Assembly: GCA_002371215.1 (NCBI GenBank)
Contig: DFGL01000066.1
Coordinates: 1 to 15,657, forward strand
Reading direction: 5' to 3'
DNA: 15,657 bases
Source: Ruminococcaceae bacterium UBA3751
GTDB lineage: Bacteria > Bacillota > Clostridia > Oscillospirales > Acutalibacteraceae
A model generated the notes under the pieces. That model was not told the DNA's origin and ran no database searches. It saw nothing but the letters and a program-made list of their open reading frames with translations. Made by a program: the position numbers and the translations under genes. Positions 6,577-13,993 of this stretch are shown here, piece after piece. Positions within the stretch are counted from its first letter, which is position 1. Each line of letters opens with the position of its first letter.

Positions 6577-7772
6577 TGCTTAACGTTCTTTCAAGGGAAG
6601 AAGCCGTTTCGCTTATCAAAGAGAAAACGGCTGATATTGTTCCCGCAACCGAAAAAGTGAATATAAGCGACACACTCGGCAGAATGCCGGCGCAGGATAT
6701 TGTAGCAGCCGAAAATATTCCCGCTTTTGACAGAACGACCGTAGACGGTTATGCTGTGATAGCGGCGGACACCTTCGGCTCAGGCGCTTCTATGCCCGCG
6801 CAGCTCGATATTATCGGCGAAATCCCGATGGGCGAAAGTGCTGATTTTACGCTGAAAAGCGGACAGTGCGCCAAAATCTCAACGGGCGGTATGCTGCCAA
6901 AAGGCGCTGACGCCGCCGTTATGGTTGAACACACGGATAACGCTGACGGGCTCTGCCTTATCTATAAATCCGTCGCGCCGTATGAGAACGTTACGAAAAA
7001 GGGTGACGATATCGCCCTCGGCGAAACCGCGCTCAAAAAGGGCTCCAAAATTACTTCTGCCGAAATCGGCGTGCTTGCCGCGCTCGGCATTTATGAAATA
7101 CCCGTTTACAAAAAGCCCGTGCTGGCGATTATTTCCACGGGCGATGAAATTGTTAAAGGCAACATCAAGCAAGGACAAATACGTGACGTCAATACATTTC
7201 TGCTCTCCGCTGCAGCAAAGGAATACGGCTGTGAAGTATATGAATACGGCGCCGTAAAAGACGACAGAAATGAAATTGAAACCGCATTAAAGAATTGTAT
7301 TAATCAAGCCGACGCCGTGCTGATTTCAGGCGGCTCTTCGGCAGGTACAAGAGATATGACCGTGGAGATTATTGACTCGCTCGGTAAGGCGTATTTCCAC
7401 GGTATTGCTATGAAACCCGGCAAGCCTACTATCTTCGGAATTGTTGAAAACAAACCCGTATTCGGGCTTCCCGGTCATCCGCTGGCGGCGTATTTTGTAT
7501 TCCGCCTGATTGTAAGCGAATACTTAAACAACATAATGAATATGCCCGCAGACAAGCCGAAAAAAAGCGGCGTGCTTGCGGTGAATATTCCCTCCAACCA
7601 TGGCAGAGAGGAGTTTCTCTGCGTAAAATACGATGAGAATAATGAGGTCGTTCCCGTGCATACCAAGTCGGGCATCGTGTCCGTACTCAGCGAATCGGAA
7701 GGCTTTATCCGCATTGAGCGTAATGCGGAAGGTATGTTTAAAGGAACGACCGTGGAAATATATGAATTATGA
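6576..7772 (+). CDS. moeA: MoeA molybdopterin molybdenumtransferase (first copy)
   Basis: This 398-aa protein matches MoeA along its full length. Motifs include FDRTTVDGYAV (51-61), KISTGGMLPKGADAAVMVE (100-118), STGDEIV (187-193), SGGSSAGTRDMT (251-262), MKPGKP (279-284) and GLPGHPLAAY (297-306). MoeA inserts the metal oxyanion into adenylated pterin made by Mog. The ATG at 6576 overlaps the tupC stop (TAATG) and has GGGTGG upstream; an in-frame GTG 12 bp earlier is less likely. It sits directly after the tungstate importer and before a second, longer MoeA. Organisms that use tungsten often have two MoeA proteins, which may divide metal choice or cofactor form; which does what here is unknown. 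Confidence 0.94.
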   Translation: MLNVLSREEAVSLIKEKTADIVPATEKVNISDTLGRMPAQDIVAAENIPAFDRTTVDGYAVIAADTFGSGASMPAQLDIIGEIPMGESADFTLKSGQCAKISTGGMLPKGADAAVMVEHTDNADGLCLIYKSVAPYENVTKKGDDIALGETALKKGSKITSAEIGVLAALGIYEIPVYKKPVLAIISTGDEIVKGNIKQGQIRDVNTFLLSAAAKEYGCEVYEYGAVKDDRNEIETALKNCINQADAVLISGGSSAGTRDMTVEIIDSLGKAYFHGIAMKPGKPTIFGIVENKPVFGLPGHPLAAYFVFRLIVSEYLNNIMNMPADKPKKSGVLAVNIPSNHGREEFLCVKYDENNEVVPVHTKSGIVSVLSESEGFIRIERNAEGMFKGTTVEIYEL

Positions 7773-9640
7773 AGTATAATTATCTGAACAATCTGCCGCT
7801 TAACGAGGCGAAAAGTAAATACTATGCGCACTTAAAGGAGGTCGGCTTTAGCGGTCAAAGCGAAACCGTCCCTGTAACAGACGCGTGCGGCAGAGTAATA
7901 AAAGAAGCCGCCTATGCGCGTATATGTTCCCCGCACTATAACGCCTCGGCAATGGACGGCGTTGCGGTGAAAGCTGAGAAAACCTTCACGGCAAGCGAAC
8001 GCACGCCCGTTACCTTAACGCCTGACGATTATACCGTAGTAGACACAGGCGACCCGCTTCCCGATAATTCCGACGCGGTAATTATGGTGGAGGATTTAAT
8101 TGAAGGCGAAAACGGCAATTATGAGATAATATCCGGCGTTGTACCGTGGCAGAATGTGCGCCAGGTCGGCGAGGATATCTGTATGGGCGATATGATTGCA
8201 CCGTCGGGTACAGTCCTTACGCCGTCGCTCTGCGGCGCTCTGCTCGCGGGCGGTATTACCGAAATTGAGGTTATCAGAAAGCCTCTTGTCGGCATTATCC
8301 CGACGGGCGATGAAATCGTGCTTCCGACAGCCGACCCGCAAAAGGGCGATATTATTGAATTCAACTCAACGGTATTTAAAGGAATGCTCGGCGAAATAAA
8401 CGCGAAAGTGAAGGTCTATCCGATTACTCCCGATAAAAAAGAGCTGATAGAATCAGCGATAAAAACGGCGCTTTCCGAGTGCGATATCGTGCTCGTTTCG
8501 GCAGGCTCCTCCGCAGGACGCGACGATTATACCGCTGAAATAATATCCTTGTTCGGCACCGTACTTGTGCACGGAATTGCGATAAAGCCCGGCAAGCCCG
8601 CCGTACTCGGCGAGGCGCTCGGAAAACCCGTTATCGGTCTGCCCGGTTATCCCGTTTCCGCCATTGTAATTATGGATGAAATCGTGTCCGAGGTGGTGGC
8701 GATGTATTACGGTAAGGCTAAGCCTTTGCGTAAAACGGTAAAAGCCGTGCTTGCCAAGAAGATTGTATCCTCTCTCAAATACAGCGAATATGTCCGCGTG
8801 TCGCTCGGCAGGATTAACGGAAAACTTTCCGCGGCTCCGTTGGCTCGGGGTGCAGGCGTTATAACAAGCTTTACCAAAGCGGACGGCGTGCTGATTGTCC
8901 CGCAGAACTGCGAAGGGTTTGAAGCGGGCGAAGAGGTTGAAATCCGCCTGAATAAGCCGCTTGCTGAAATTGAAAATACGCTGATTGTAACAGGCAGTCA
9001 CGACCCGCTGATTGACGAGGTTTCGGACTTTCTTGCAAGGAAAGGCGTGCCGTTCAGGGTATGCTCAACCCATGTCGGCAGTATGGGCGCTGTTTACGCC
9101 GTGCGCGACGGTCTGGCTCATATGGGCGGTATTCATCTGCTCGATACCGAAACGGGCGTATACAATAAATCGTATGTTGAAAAATATCTGCCCGAGGGTA
9201 ACGCTGTCACTGTAAAAGGCGTGGGCAGAGTGCAGGGCTTAATGGTACAAAAGGGAAATCCGCTTAATATAAAAGAATTCAGAGATATTAAAAATTGCCG
9301 CTATGTCAACCGTCAACGCGGTGCAGGTACGAGAATTCTCTGCGACTATCTCTTAGAAAAAAACGGACTTACTCCGAAGGAGATTGACGGCTATCATAAC
9401 GAGGAATTCACCCATACGGCAGTAGCAGCGCTTATTGCTGCAGGAAATGCGGACGCAGGACTCGGTATTTATTCCGCCGCTAAGATGTACGGCCTCGATT
9501 TTATCCCGATTTGTAACGAAACATATGAATTTTTAATTGATAAAAGCTATCTTGATAATCCTATGGTCAAGGCGTTTCTTGATGTTCTTTACAGCGAAGA
9601 ATTCAAAGCACGGCTTGCTGAAATGGGAGGTTATGTTTAA
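7769..9640 (+). CDS. MoeA fused to a periplasmic-binding-like C-terminal domain (second copy)
   Basis: The first roughly 400 residues of this 623-aa protein are a complete MoeA: SPHYNASAMDG (54-64), DTGDPLPDNSDAVIMVE (92-108), PTGDEIV (178-184), SAGSSAGRDDYT (244-255), KPGKP (273-277) and GLPGYPVSA (290-298). Residues about 403-620 form a periplasmic-binding-protein-like domain (PBP_like type) with GSHDPLIDE (409-417) and NRQRGAGTR (514-522), and no signal peptide, so it acts in the cytoplasm. The fusion is known in anaerobes. The added domain may bind a metal oxyanion or small ligand and thereby direct metal insertion, but this is inference. It overlaps the first moeA by 4 bp (ATGA) and the next gene by one base. 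Confidence 0.92.
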   Translation: MKYNYLNNLPLNEAKSKYYAHLKEVGFSGQSETVPVTDACGRVIKEAAYARICSPHYNASAMDGVAVKAEKTFTASERTPVTLTPDDYTVVDTGDPLPDNSDAVIMVEDLIEGENGNYEIISGVVPWQNVRQVGEDICMGDMIAPSGTVLTPSLCGALLAGGITEIEVIRKPLVGIIPTGDEIVLPTADPQKGDIIEFNSTVFKGMLGEINAKVKVYPITPDKKELIESAIKTALSECDIVLVSAGSSAGRDDYTAEIISLFGTVLVHGIAIKPGKPAVLGEALGKPVIGLPGYPVSAIVIMDEIVSEVVAMYYGKAKPLRKTVKAVLAKKIVSSLKYSEYVRVSLGRINGKLSAAPLARGAGVITSFTKADGVLIVPQNCEGFEAGEEVEIRLNKPLAEIENTLIVTGSHDPLIDEVSDFLARKGVPFRVCSTHVGSMGAVYAVRDGLAHMGGIHLLDTETGVYNKSYVEKYLPEGNAVTVKGVGRVQGLMVQKGNPLNIKEFRDIKNCRYVNRQRGAGTRILCDYLLEKNGLTPKEIDGYHNEEFTHTAVAALIAAGNADAGLGIYSAAKMYGLDFIPICNETYEFLIDKSYLDNPMVKAFLDVLYSEEFKARLAEMGGYV

Positions 9641-10107
9641 TGCTTACTCATATAAATGAAAACGGCGAAGCGGTGATGGTGGATGTCGGAAACAAGGAGA
9701 TTACCGTACGCACCGCAACCGCTTACGCAAGAATAAGAATGCAAAGCGAAACGCTTGAAGCGCTTATGAATGCCAGCCTGAAAAAAGGCGACGGGCTCTC
9801 TGCCGCAAGGATAGCGGGAATTATGGGCGCCAAGAAAACAAGTGAGCTTATTCCGCTTTGCCACAATATTCCGATAGATAAAATTACCGTTGATTTTGAA
9901 AAGGAGAGCGACTGTACGCTCGGCATTTACGTACGCGCTAAATGCACCTATAAAACGGGAATTGAAATGGAGGCGCTGACGGGTGCGTCCGTTGCTGCGC
10001 TTACAATCTATGATATGTGCAAGGCGATTGACAGAGAAATGGTCGTTGAAGAAATAAAGCTGCTTGATAAAACAGGCGGAAAGAGTGATTACCACCGTGA
10101 AGGATAG
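9640..10107 (+). CDS. moaC: MoaC cyclic pyranopterin monophosphate synthase
   Basis: The 155-aa protein has the standard MoaC length and motifs: MVDV (13-16), ARIAGIMGAKKTSELIPLCH (56-75), GIEMEALTGASVAALTIYD (107-125) and the catalytic KTGGKSD (144-150). It converts the MoaA product into cyclic pyranopterin monophosphate, the first stable pterin of the pathway. Translation is coupled to the upstream moeA fusion through TAATG, with GGGAGGT in the last codons of that gene. It overlaps moaA by 11 bp. Having moaC and moaA adjacent and in this order is typical. Confidence 0.95.
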   Translation: MLTHINENGEAVMVDVGNKEITVRTATAYARIRMQSETLEALMNASLKKGDGLSAARIAGIMGAKKTSELIPLCHNIPIDKITVDFEKESDCTLGIYVRAKCTYKTGIEMEALTGASVAALTIYDMCKAIDREMVVEEIKLLDKTGGKSDYHREG

Positions 10108-11032
10108 TTTCGGCAGAGAAATTTCATATCTGCGGATTTCCGTAACTCAGCGCTGCAATTTAAACTGTGTTTATTGCGGCAAGGAGGACTGCGCCAAAAA
10201 AGCGGCGGAGCTTGCTCCTGTGCAGTATTTCACGATTGCAAAAGCCTTTGCGAAATGCGGAATAAAAAAGATACGCATAACGGGCGGAGAACCGCTCGTC
10301 AGAAACGATATTGCAGAGATTGTAAGGCTTATCCGTTCCATACCCGAAATTGAAACAATTTCGCTTACAACCAACGGGGTATACTTAAAGCAGTACGCAA
10401 AAAAGCTGAAAGCTGCAGGGCTTGACAGCGTGAACGTTAGTCTTGATTCTACGGACGGCAGCACCTACCGTCATCTTACGGGTGCCGACGTGTTGCACAA
10501 GGTAATGGAAGGCATTGATGAATCCGAAAAAGCCGGACTTTCCCCGATAAAAATAAACGCCGTGCTGATGAAGGGCGTTAACAGCGACGGAGCGGGGGAG
10601 TTGATTAACCTTGCTAAAGAGAGAAAAATTGACGTTCGCTTTATTGAACTGATGCCTTTTTCGTCTGAGGGCGAAAATGCCGATTTAATGGTAAAAGGCG
10701 ACGAGATTTTGCAGCAGTTTCCGTTTTTGATTCCTGTAAAAACCGAAGAAGGAACAGCAAAGTATTATGTCGCAGAAGGCTTCAGGGGAAGGGTAGGGCT
10801 TATCAGTCCCGTAACTCATAAATTTTGTAATGAATGTAACCGCGTTCGTCTGCTCAGCGACGGCAAGGTAAAGCCCTGCCTCGGCTATGATACCGCGTAC
10901 GATATTATGCCGTATGTTGACGATGAAGAAAAGCTCATCAACGAGATAAAAAGTATTATTCTGAAAAAGCCTGCGGGACATAATTTTGAAAACAAAACGG
11001 CAACCCACGGACTGAACAGAACTGGAGGATAA
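10097..11032 (+). CDS. moaA: MoaA GTP 3',8-cyclase (radical SAM)
   Basis: This is a radical SAM enzyme of about 311 aa that starts pterin synthesis from GTP. Starting from the GTG at 10097 it reads MKDSFGREISYLRIS. The SAM cluster cysteines are C20, C24 and C27 (CNLNCVYC), GGEP is at 63-66, the second cluster uses C244, C247 and C261, and the chain ends in the conserved Gly-Gly (310-311) needed for activity. The GTG start is chosen because MoaA proteins begin with a KDxFGR-type sequence; TTG at 10064 and GTG at 10085 would add an unconserved extension. The terminal GGA GGA codons also serve as the ribosome binding site of the next gene. Confidence 0.94.
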   Translation: MKDSFGREISYLRISVTQRCNLNCVYCGKEDCAKKAAELAPVQYFTIAKAFAKCGIKKIRITGGEPLVRNDIAEIVRLIRSIPEIETISLTTNGVYLKQYAKKLKAAGLDSVNVSLDSTDGSTYRHLTGADVLHKVMEGIDESEKAGLSPIKINAVLMKGVNSDGAGELINLAKERKIDVRFIELMPFSSEGENADLMVKGDEILQQFPFLIPVKTEEGTAKYYVAEGFRGRVGLISPVTHKFCNECNRVRLLSDGKVKPCLGYDTAYDIMPYVDDEEKLINEIKSIILKKPAGHNFENKTATHGLNRTGG

Positions 11033-11035
11033 ACC

Positions 11036-11470
11036 ATGGCAAGAGTAGTAGCTATCAATATAAGCGAAAAAAAGAAAACCCCAAAAAAAAGCATTCCCGA
11101 AGGAAAGCTGATTGAGGATTTCGGCTTTGAAAACGACGCCCACGCAGGCAAGTGGCACCGTCAGGTCAGCCTGCTGGCTAAGGAGAGCATTGAGCGCGCT
11201 CAGGGTATGCGCACCGACGGGCTCTGCCACGGAATGTTCGCGGAAAACATAACTACAGAGGGCATTGTACTTCATACGCTTCCCATCGGCACAAAGCTGA
11301 AAATCGGCGATACCGCCGTGATTGAGATTACACAAATCGGCAAGGAATGCCATGACGGTTGCGCAATCAGGGAGCTCGTCGGTCAGTGCATTATGCCGCG
11401 CGAAGGTATTTTCGGCGTCGTACTGACGGGCGGCACCGTGAAGGAAAACGATGAAATCACTGTGCTATGA
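11036..11470 (+). CDS. MOSC-domain protein
   Basis: The 144-aa protein is a single MOSC domain, the fold found at the end of Moco sulfurases. It shows the family pattern with conserved cysteines C105, C109 and C118 inside IGKECHDGCAIREL and GQCIMPREGIF. It would act in the cytoplasm, possibly carrying sulfur to the metal centre or handling finished cofactor. In Clostridia this small protein is regularly linked to moaA, moaC and mog genes. It is the last gene of the rightward operon, 3 bp after moaA, with GGAGGA overlapping the moaA glycine codons. Its exact reaction is not established. Confidence 0.88.
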   Translation: MARVVAINISEKKKTPKKSIPEGKLIEDFGFENDAHAGKWHRQVSLLAKESIERAQGMRTDGLCHGMFAENITTEGIVLHTLPIGTKLKIGDTAVIEITQIGKECHDGCAIRELVGQCIMPREGIFGVVLTGGTVKENDEITVL

Positions 11471-11564
11471 AATTAGAGGTTGAACTGTTTTTTATATTTG
11501 CGAAAATAAGTCTGGATATTCAAATGCCTTTATGGTATTTGTTGTGTATCCCGGGAGGAGCTTT

Positions 11565-11739
11565 ATGTCAAAGAAAGAATTTATCACGCGAATCGATTAA
11601 TGATACGGCATTTCAGATGATTGACGAAGAGTGGGCGGGTGAATTCTCGCTGTGCCGGTTGTCGTCAAGACTCGGCGTACAGGTATCTTCGCTATATAAT
11701 CACATTGAAAATGAACACGACAACCCGAGAACCTGCTAA
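11565..11739 (+). pseudogene. Broken TetR-family regulator, N-terminal HTH remnant
   Basis: A good ribosome binding site (GGGAGGAG, 11553-11560) precedes ATG at 11565, which reads MSKKEFITR and then hits a stop at about 11598. In the next frame the reading continues as NDTAFQMIDEE and SLCRLSSRLGVQVSSLYNHI, which is the helix-turn-helix of TetR regulators. A single-base indel near 11590 joins the two. The homology ends at HIENEHD (about 11720), followed by unrelated residues and a stop, so the ligand-binding domain is missing. An alternative open frame from 11467 overlaps the MOSC stop but has no ribosome binding site of note and an unrelated start. It is probably not functional as a regulator. 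Confidence 0.75.
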
Positions 11740-11810
11740 TCAATATGTTACCTTTTTGTCACCCAATACGTGATATATTGTTTAAAACAAACTTTGAAAG
11801 GATTAAAACT

Positions 11811-12860
11811 ATGAAAAAAGGTATATTAATAAACCTGATAATCGCAATGCTTTGCATGTGCCTGATTGCAGGAGCTTTCGTAGGTTGTTCCGCAAACAAC
11901 CAACAACCGGAAACGACAAGCGAATCAGCGGAAGATTTAGCGGCGTTTGAAAATATTGACCCGAAAGAATTAGCGGAATTAACCGACTGCTATGACCCCG
12001 AAGCTGACGCCGATTTAGACGCTGCTCGCAGCAACAATAACGGAGCACCGGTAGCCGGTACGATTATCAGTGGTCAGGACATTACTTTTACCAACAGCAA
12101 TCTTGTCGAATACACCAGATTATCGCCAAACAAAACCATACACAGAAATCATAAGATTGATACCATTACTATTCACTGTATGTTAGGCAAGCTTACCGTT
12201 GAAGCCTGCGGAAATGTGTTTTCAGAATCTAAAGCAAATGCAAGCTCCAATTACGGTGTCGATGATTACGGGCGTATAGCACTGTACGTTCAGGAGTGGG
12301 ACCGTTCCTGGTGCAGCAGTAACGCCGATAACGATCACCGTGCGGTAACTATTAAAGTGGCGTCAGAATTCTCCCACCCATACGCCGTTAGCGACAAAGC
12401 ATATAATACAACAATTAAGCTTGTGGCAGATATATGTAAGCGAAACGGAATAGAAAAACTCGTCTGGAGTGACGACAAGGAAGCACGCATTAAACATCTT
12501 GACGGTGCTAATATGACTGTACACAGCGATTTTGCAGACACGGTTTGTCCGGGCGAATTTCTTTACAGCAGAATGGGTGATATTGCAACACAGGTAAATC
12601 GTATTCTTGAAGAAACCAAAGGACAAACCGTAACCGGAAGAAAATGTTCTGAAGAAAAGAAATTTGAAGAGTATTTGGTCAAAATTACGAAAACCACCAG
12701 CGTTCGCAGAAATCCGGGCTTGAAAGGTTCTTATGTCATGAAGGTAAATAAGAACGAAATATATACCATCGTGGACGAAAAGACTGTGGATAATATTAAG
12801 TGGGGAAAGCTGAAAAGCGGTAAAGGCTGGATTAATCTGGCGGATACTCAAAAGAAGTAA
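11811..12860 (+). CDS. Secreted N-acetylmuramoyl-L-alanine amidase lipoprotein with SH3 domain
   Basis: The 349-aa protein starts with a lipoprotein signal ending in FVGC (Cys26), then an acidic low-complexity linker. An amidase_2/PGRP-type domain spans about 100-265, with zinc ligands H122 (TITIHC), H238 (TVHSDFA) and C246 (CPG). An SH3-like wall-binding domain follows at about 287-345. It would cleave the bond between muramic acid and L-alanine in peptidoglycan at the cell surface. The ATG at 11811 is preferred over an upstream frame because gaaaggatt lies before it and the signal peptide starts there. Amidases of this layout are common in gut Clostridia and in their mobile elements. There is no functional tie to the tungsten genes. 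Confidence 0.88.
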   Translation: MKKGILINLIIAMLCMCLIAGAFVGCSANNQQPETTSESAEDLAAFENIDPKELAELTDCYDPEADADLDAARSNNNGAPVAGTIISGQDITFTNSNLVEYTRLSPNKTIHRNHKIDTITIHCMLGKLTVEACGNVFSESKANASSNYGVDDYGRIALYVQEWDRSWCSSNADNDHRAVTIKVASEFSHPYAVSDKAYNTTIKLVADICKRNGIEKLVWSDDKEARIKHLDGANMTVHSDFADTVCPGEFLYSRMGDIATQVNRILEETKGQTVTGRKCSEEKKFEEYLVKITKTTSVRRNPGLKGSYVMKVNKNEIYTIVDEKTVDNIKWGKLKSGKGWINLADTQKK

Positions 12861-12917
12861 TCGCTGTTTGTTCACTATAGTGCGCCTTACAACTTCTGAT
12901 TTAACAAGGACATGATT

Positions 12918-13664
12918 ATGGAATATATAAGAGTAACGAAAGATAATATTGAAAATGAGCACATTTGCTGTGCAATTTCAAATAACAACGACGTTCAGGT
13001 TGCGTCAAAGAAGGCGTGGCTTAACGAACGCTTTGACGACGGTCTTGTTTTCATCAAAAGCACCGAGCGAGGCAAATGCTTTATTGAATATATCCCTGCA
13101 GAGAATGCGTGGAATCCGATTGTGGCAGACGGTTATATGTTTATTAATTGCCTCTGGGTATCGGGCTCATTTAAGGGACACGGCTATTCAAACGATTTAC
13201 TCGGCGAATGCATTGCCGACAGTAAAAGCAAGGGAAAGATAGGTTTATGTATTCTCTCATCCGCAAAGAAAAAGCCGTTCCTTGCCGACCCGAAATATTT
13301 GAAATACAAGGGTTTTGAGGTCTGCGATGAAGCGGATAACGGTATTCAACTTTGGTATTTACCGTTTGAAAAAGGAACCGAAAAACCGTGCTTCAAGGAA
13401 TGCGCAAAGCATCCTCTTATTGACGAAAAAGGTTATGTACTTTATTATACAAGTCAATGTCCGTTTAATGCGAAGTATGTTCCAATTGTTGAAAAGACAG
13501 CCACTGAACAAGGCGTTGCATTCAAGGCAATTCACATAACGAATAAAGCCGACGCACAAAACGCGCCGACGCCGATTACCAATTATGCTTTGTTTTTCAA
13601 CGGCGAATACTTAACAAACGAGCAAATGAACGATAAAAGGTTTTTAAAACTGTTAGCACGATAA
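12918..13664 (+). CDS. GNAT acetyltransferase with YoaP-type C-terminal domain
   Basis: The 248-aa protein has an N-terminal GNAT domain (about 1-150) with the acetyl-CoA loop FKGHGYSNDLL (85-95), and a C-terminal YoaP domain (about 165-245) with a thioredoxin-like SQCPFNAKY segment (179-187). It is full length for the YoaP family. The substrate is unknown. The ATG at 12918 gives a 7-bp gap after AAGGA; an ATG 6 bp earlier would touch that site. It lies 57 bp after the amidase gene and 28 bp before repeat copy B. The short gap upstream contains a 10-bp palindrome CACTATAGTG (12873-12882). Confidence 0.9.
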   Translation: MEYIRVTKDNIENEHICCAISNNNDVQVASKKAWLNERFDDGLVFIKSTERGKCFIEYIPAENAWNPIVADGYMFINCLWVSGSFKGHGYSNDLLGECIADSKSKGKIGLCILSSAKKKPFLADPKYLKYKGFEVCDEADNGIQLWYLPFEKGTEKPCFKECAKHPLIDEKGYVLYYTSQCPFNAKYVPIVEKTATEQGVAFKAIHITNKADAQNAPTPITNYALFFNGEYLTNEQMNDKRFLKLLAR

Positions 13665-13692
13665 AATCTGATTTGTCGGGCAGATGAACAGA

Positions 13693-13741
13693 GCGGCAAC
13701 TCGGTTGGAAATTTGGTGATTTGAGATTGATGTGGTCAACC
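13693..13741 (+). repeat. 49-bp direct repeat, copy B
   Basis: It matches copy A (361-409) at 44 of 49 positions in direct orientation. The tRNA-Asn-like core is gcggcaactcggtt, and the conserved tail contains gatttgagattgatg and GTGGTCAACC. A second piece of tRNA-like sequence, cccttgccgggctcgagc (13760-13777), follows within 20 bp, but in the wrong order to make a tRNA. Both copies lie shortly after a stop codon. Confidence 0.8.
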
Positions 13742-13849
13742 TGTGGTCAAAAGCGCTTTCCCTTGCCGGGCTCGAGCGTCAAAACACATTCCGTGATTAA
13801 AGCATTTTGCAAGCAAAATACTGACAATCACTCCATTTGTTTTTCCTTT

Positions 13850-13876
13850 CAGCGGCAGTACAAGTATCTGCCGCTG
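13850..13876 (+). terminator. Hairpin, possible weak terminator
   Basis: CAGCGGCAG (13850-13858) pairs perfectly with CTGCCGCTG (13868-13876) across a 9-base loop. The downstream bases on either strand are only moderately T-rich, so it may be a weak terminator or another structured element. Confidence 0.4.
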
Positions 13877-13915
13877 TTATTTCAGTTTCTATGCAATCAG
13901 ACAAAAGAAATAAAT

Positions 13916-13945
13916 AAAAAAGGTGCGCATATGCGTACCTTTTTT
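13916..13945 (-). terminator. Intrinsic terminator, works on both strands
   Basis: AAAAAAGGT and CGCAT pair with ATGCG and ACCTTTTTT around one mismatch, giving a long stem with flanking A and T runs. On the minus strand it follows the 3' end of the tRNA-Asn fragment by about 4 bp, as a tRNA gene's own terminator would. Confidence 0.75.
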
Positions 13946-13948
13946 ATT

Positions 13949-13993
13949 TGGCTCCCCTTGCCGGGCTCGAACCAGCGACAACTCGGTTAACAG
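13949..13993 (-). pseudogene. 3' half of a tRNA-Asn(GTT) gene
   Basis: Read on the minus strand, the 45 bases begin in the anticodon loop (CTGTTAA, anticodon GTT), then give the 3' anticodon arm CCGAG, a variable loop, a pairing T-arm GCTGG/TTCGAGC/CCGGC, the 3' acceptor strand AAGGGGA, discriminator G and encoded CCA. The bases before it cannot supply the 5' anticodon arm (CTCGG expected) or a D-arm, so only the 3' half is present. Such 3' ends are typical tyrosine-integrase attachment sites that are left when an element inserts in a tRNA gene. Confidence 0.78.

Noticed and set aside
10064..10096. TTG or GTG starts that would lengthen MoaA by up to 11 residues
   Set aside because: MoaA proteins start close to the KDSFGRE sequence, which the GTG at 10097 gives.
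361..13741. Repeats A and B as integron attC sites
   Set aside because: They lack the paired RYYYAAC/GTTRRRY ends and a palindromic body, and no integron integrase is seen.
13721..13990. 89-codon open frame on the plus strand across the repeat, hairpins and tRNA fragment
   Set aside because: It runs through repeat B, a terminator and the tRNA-Asn half, has no ribosome binding site and resembles no family.
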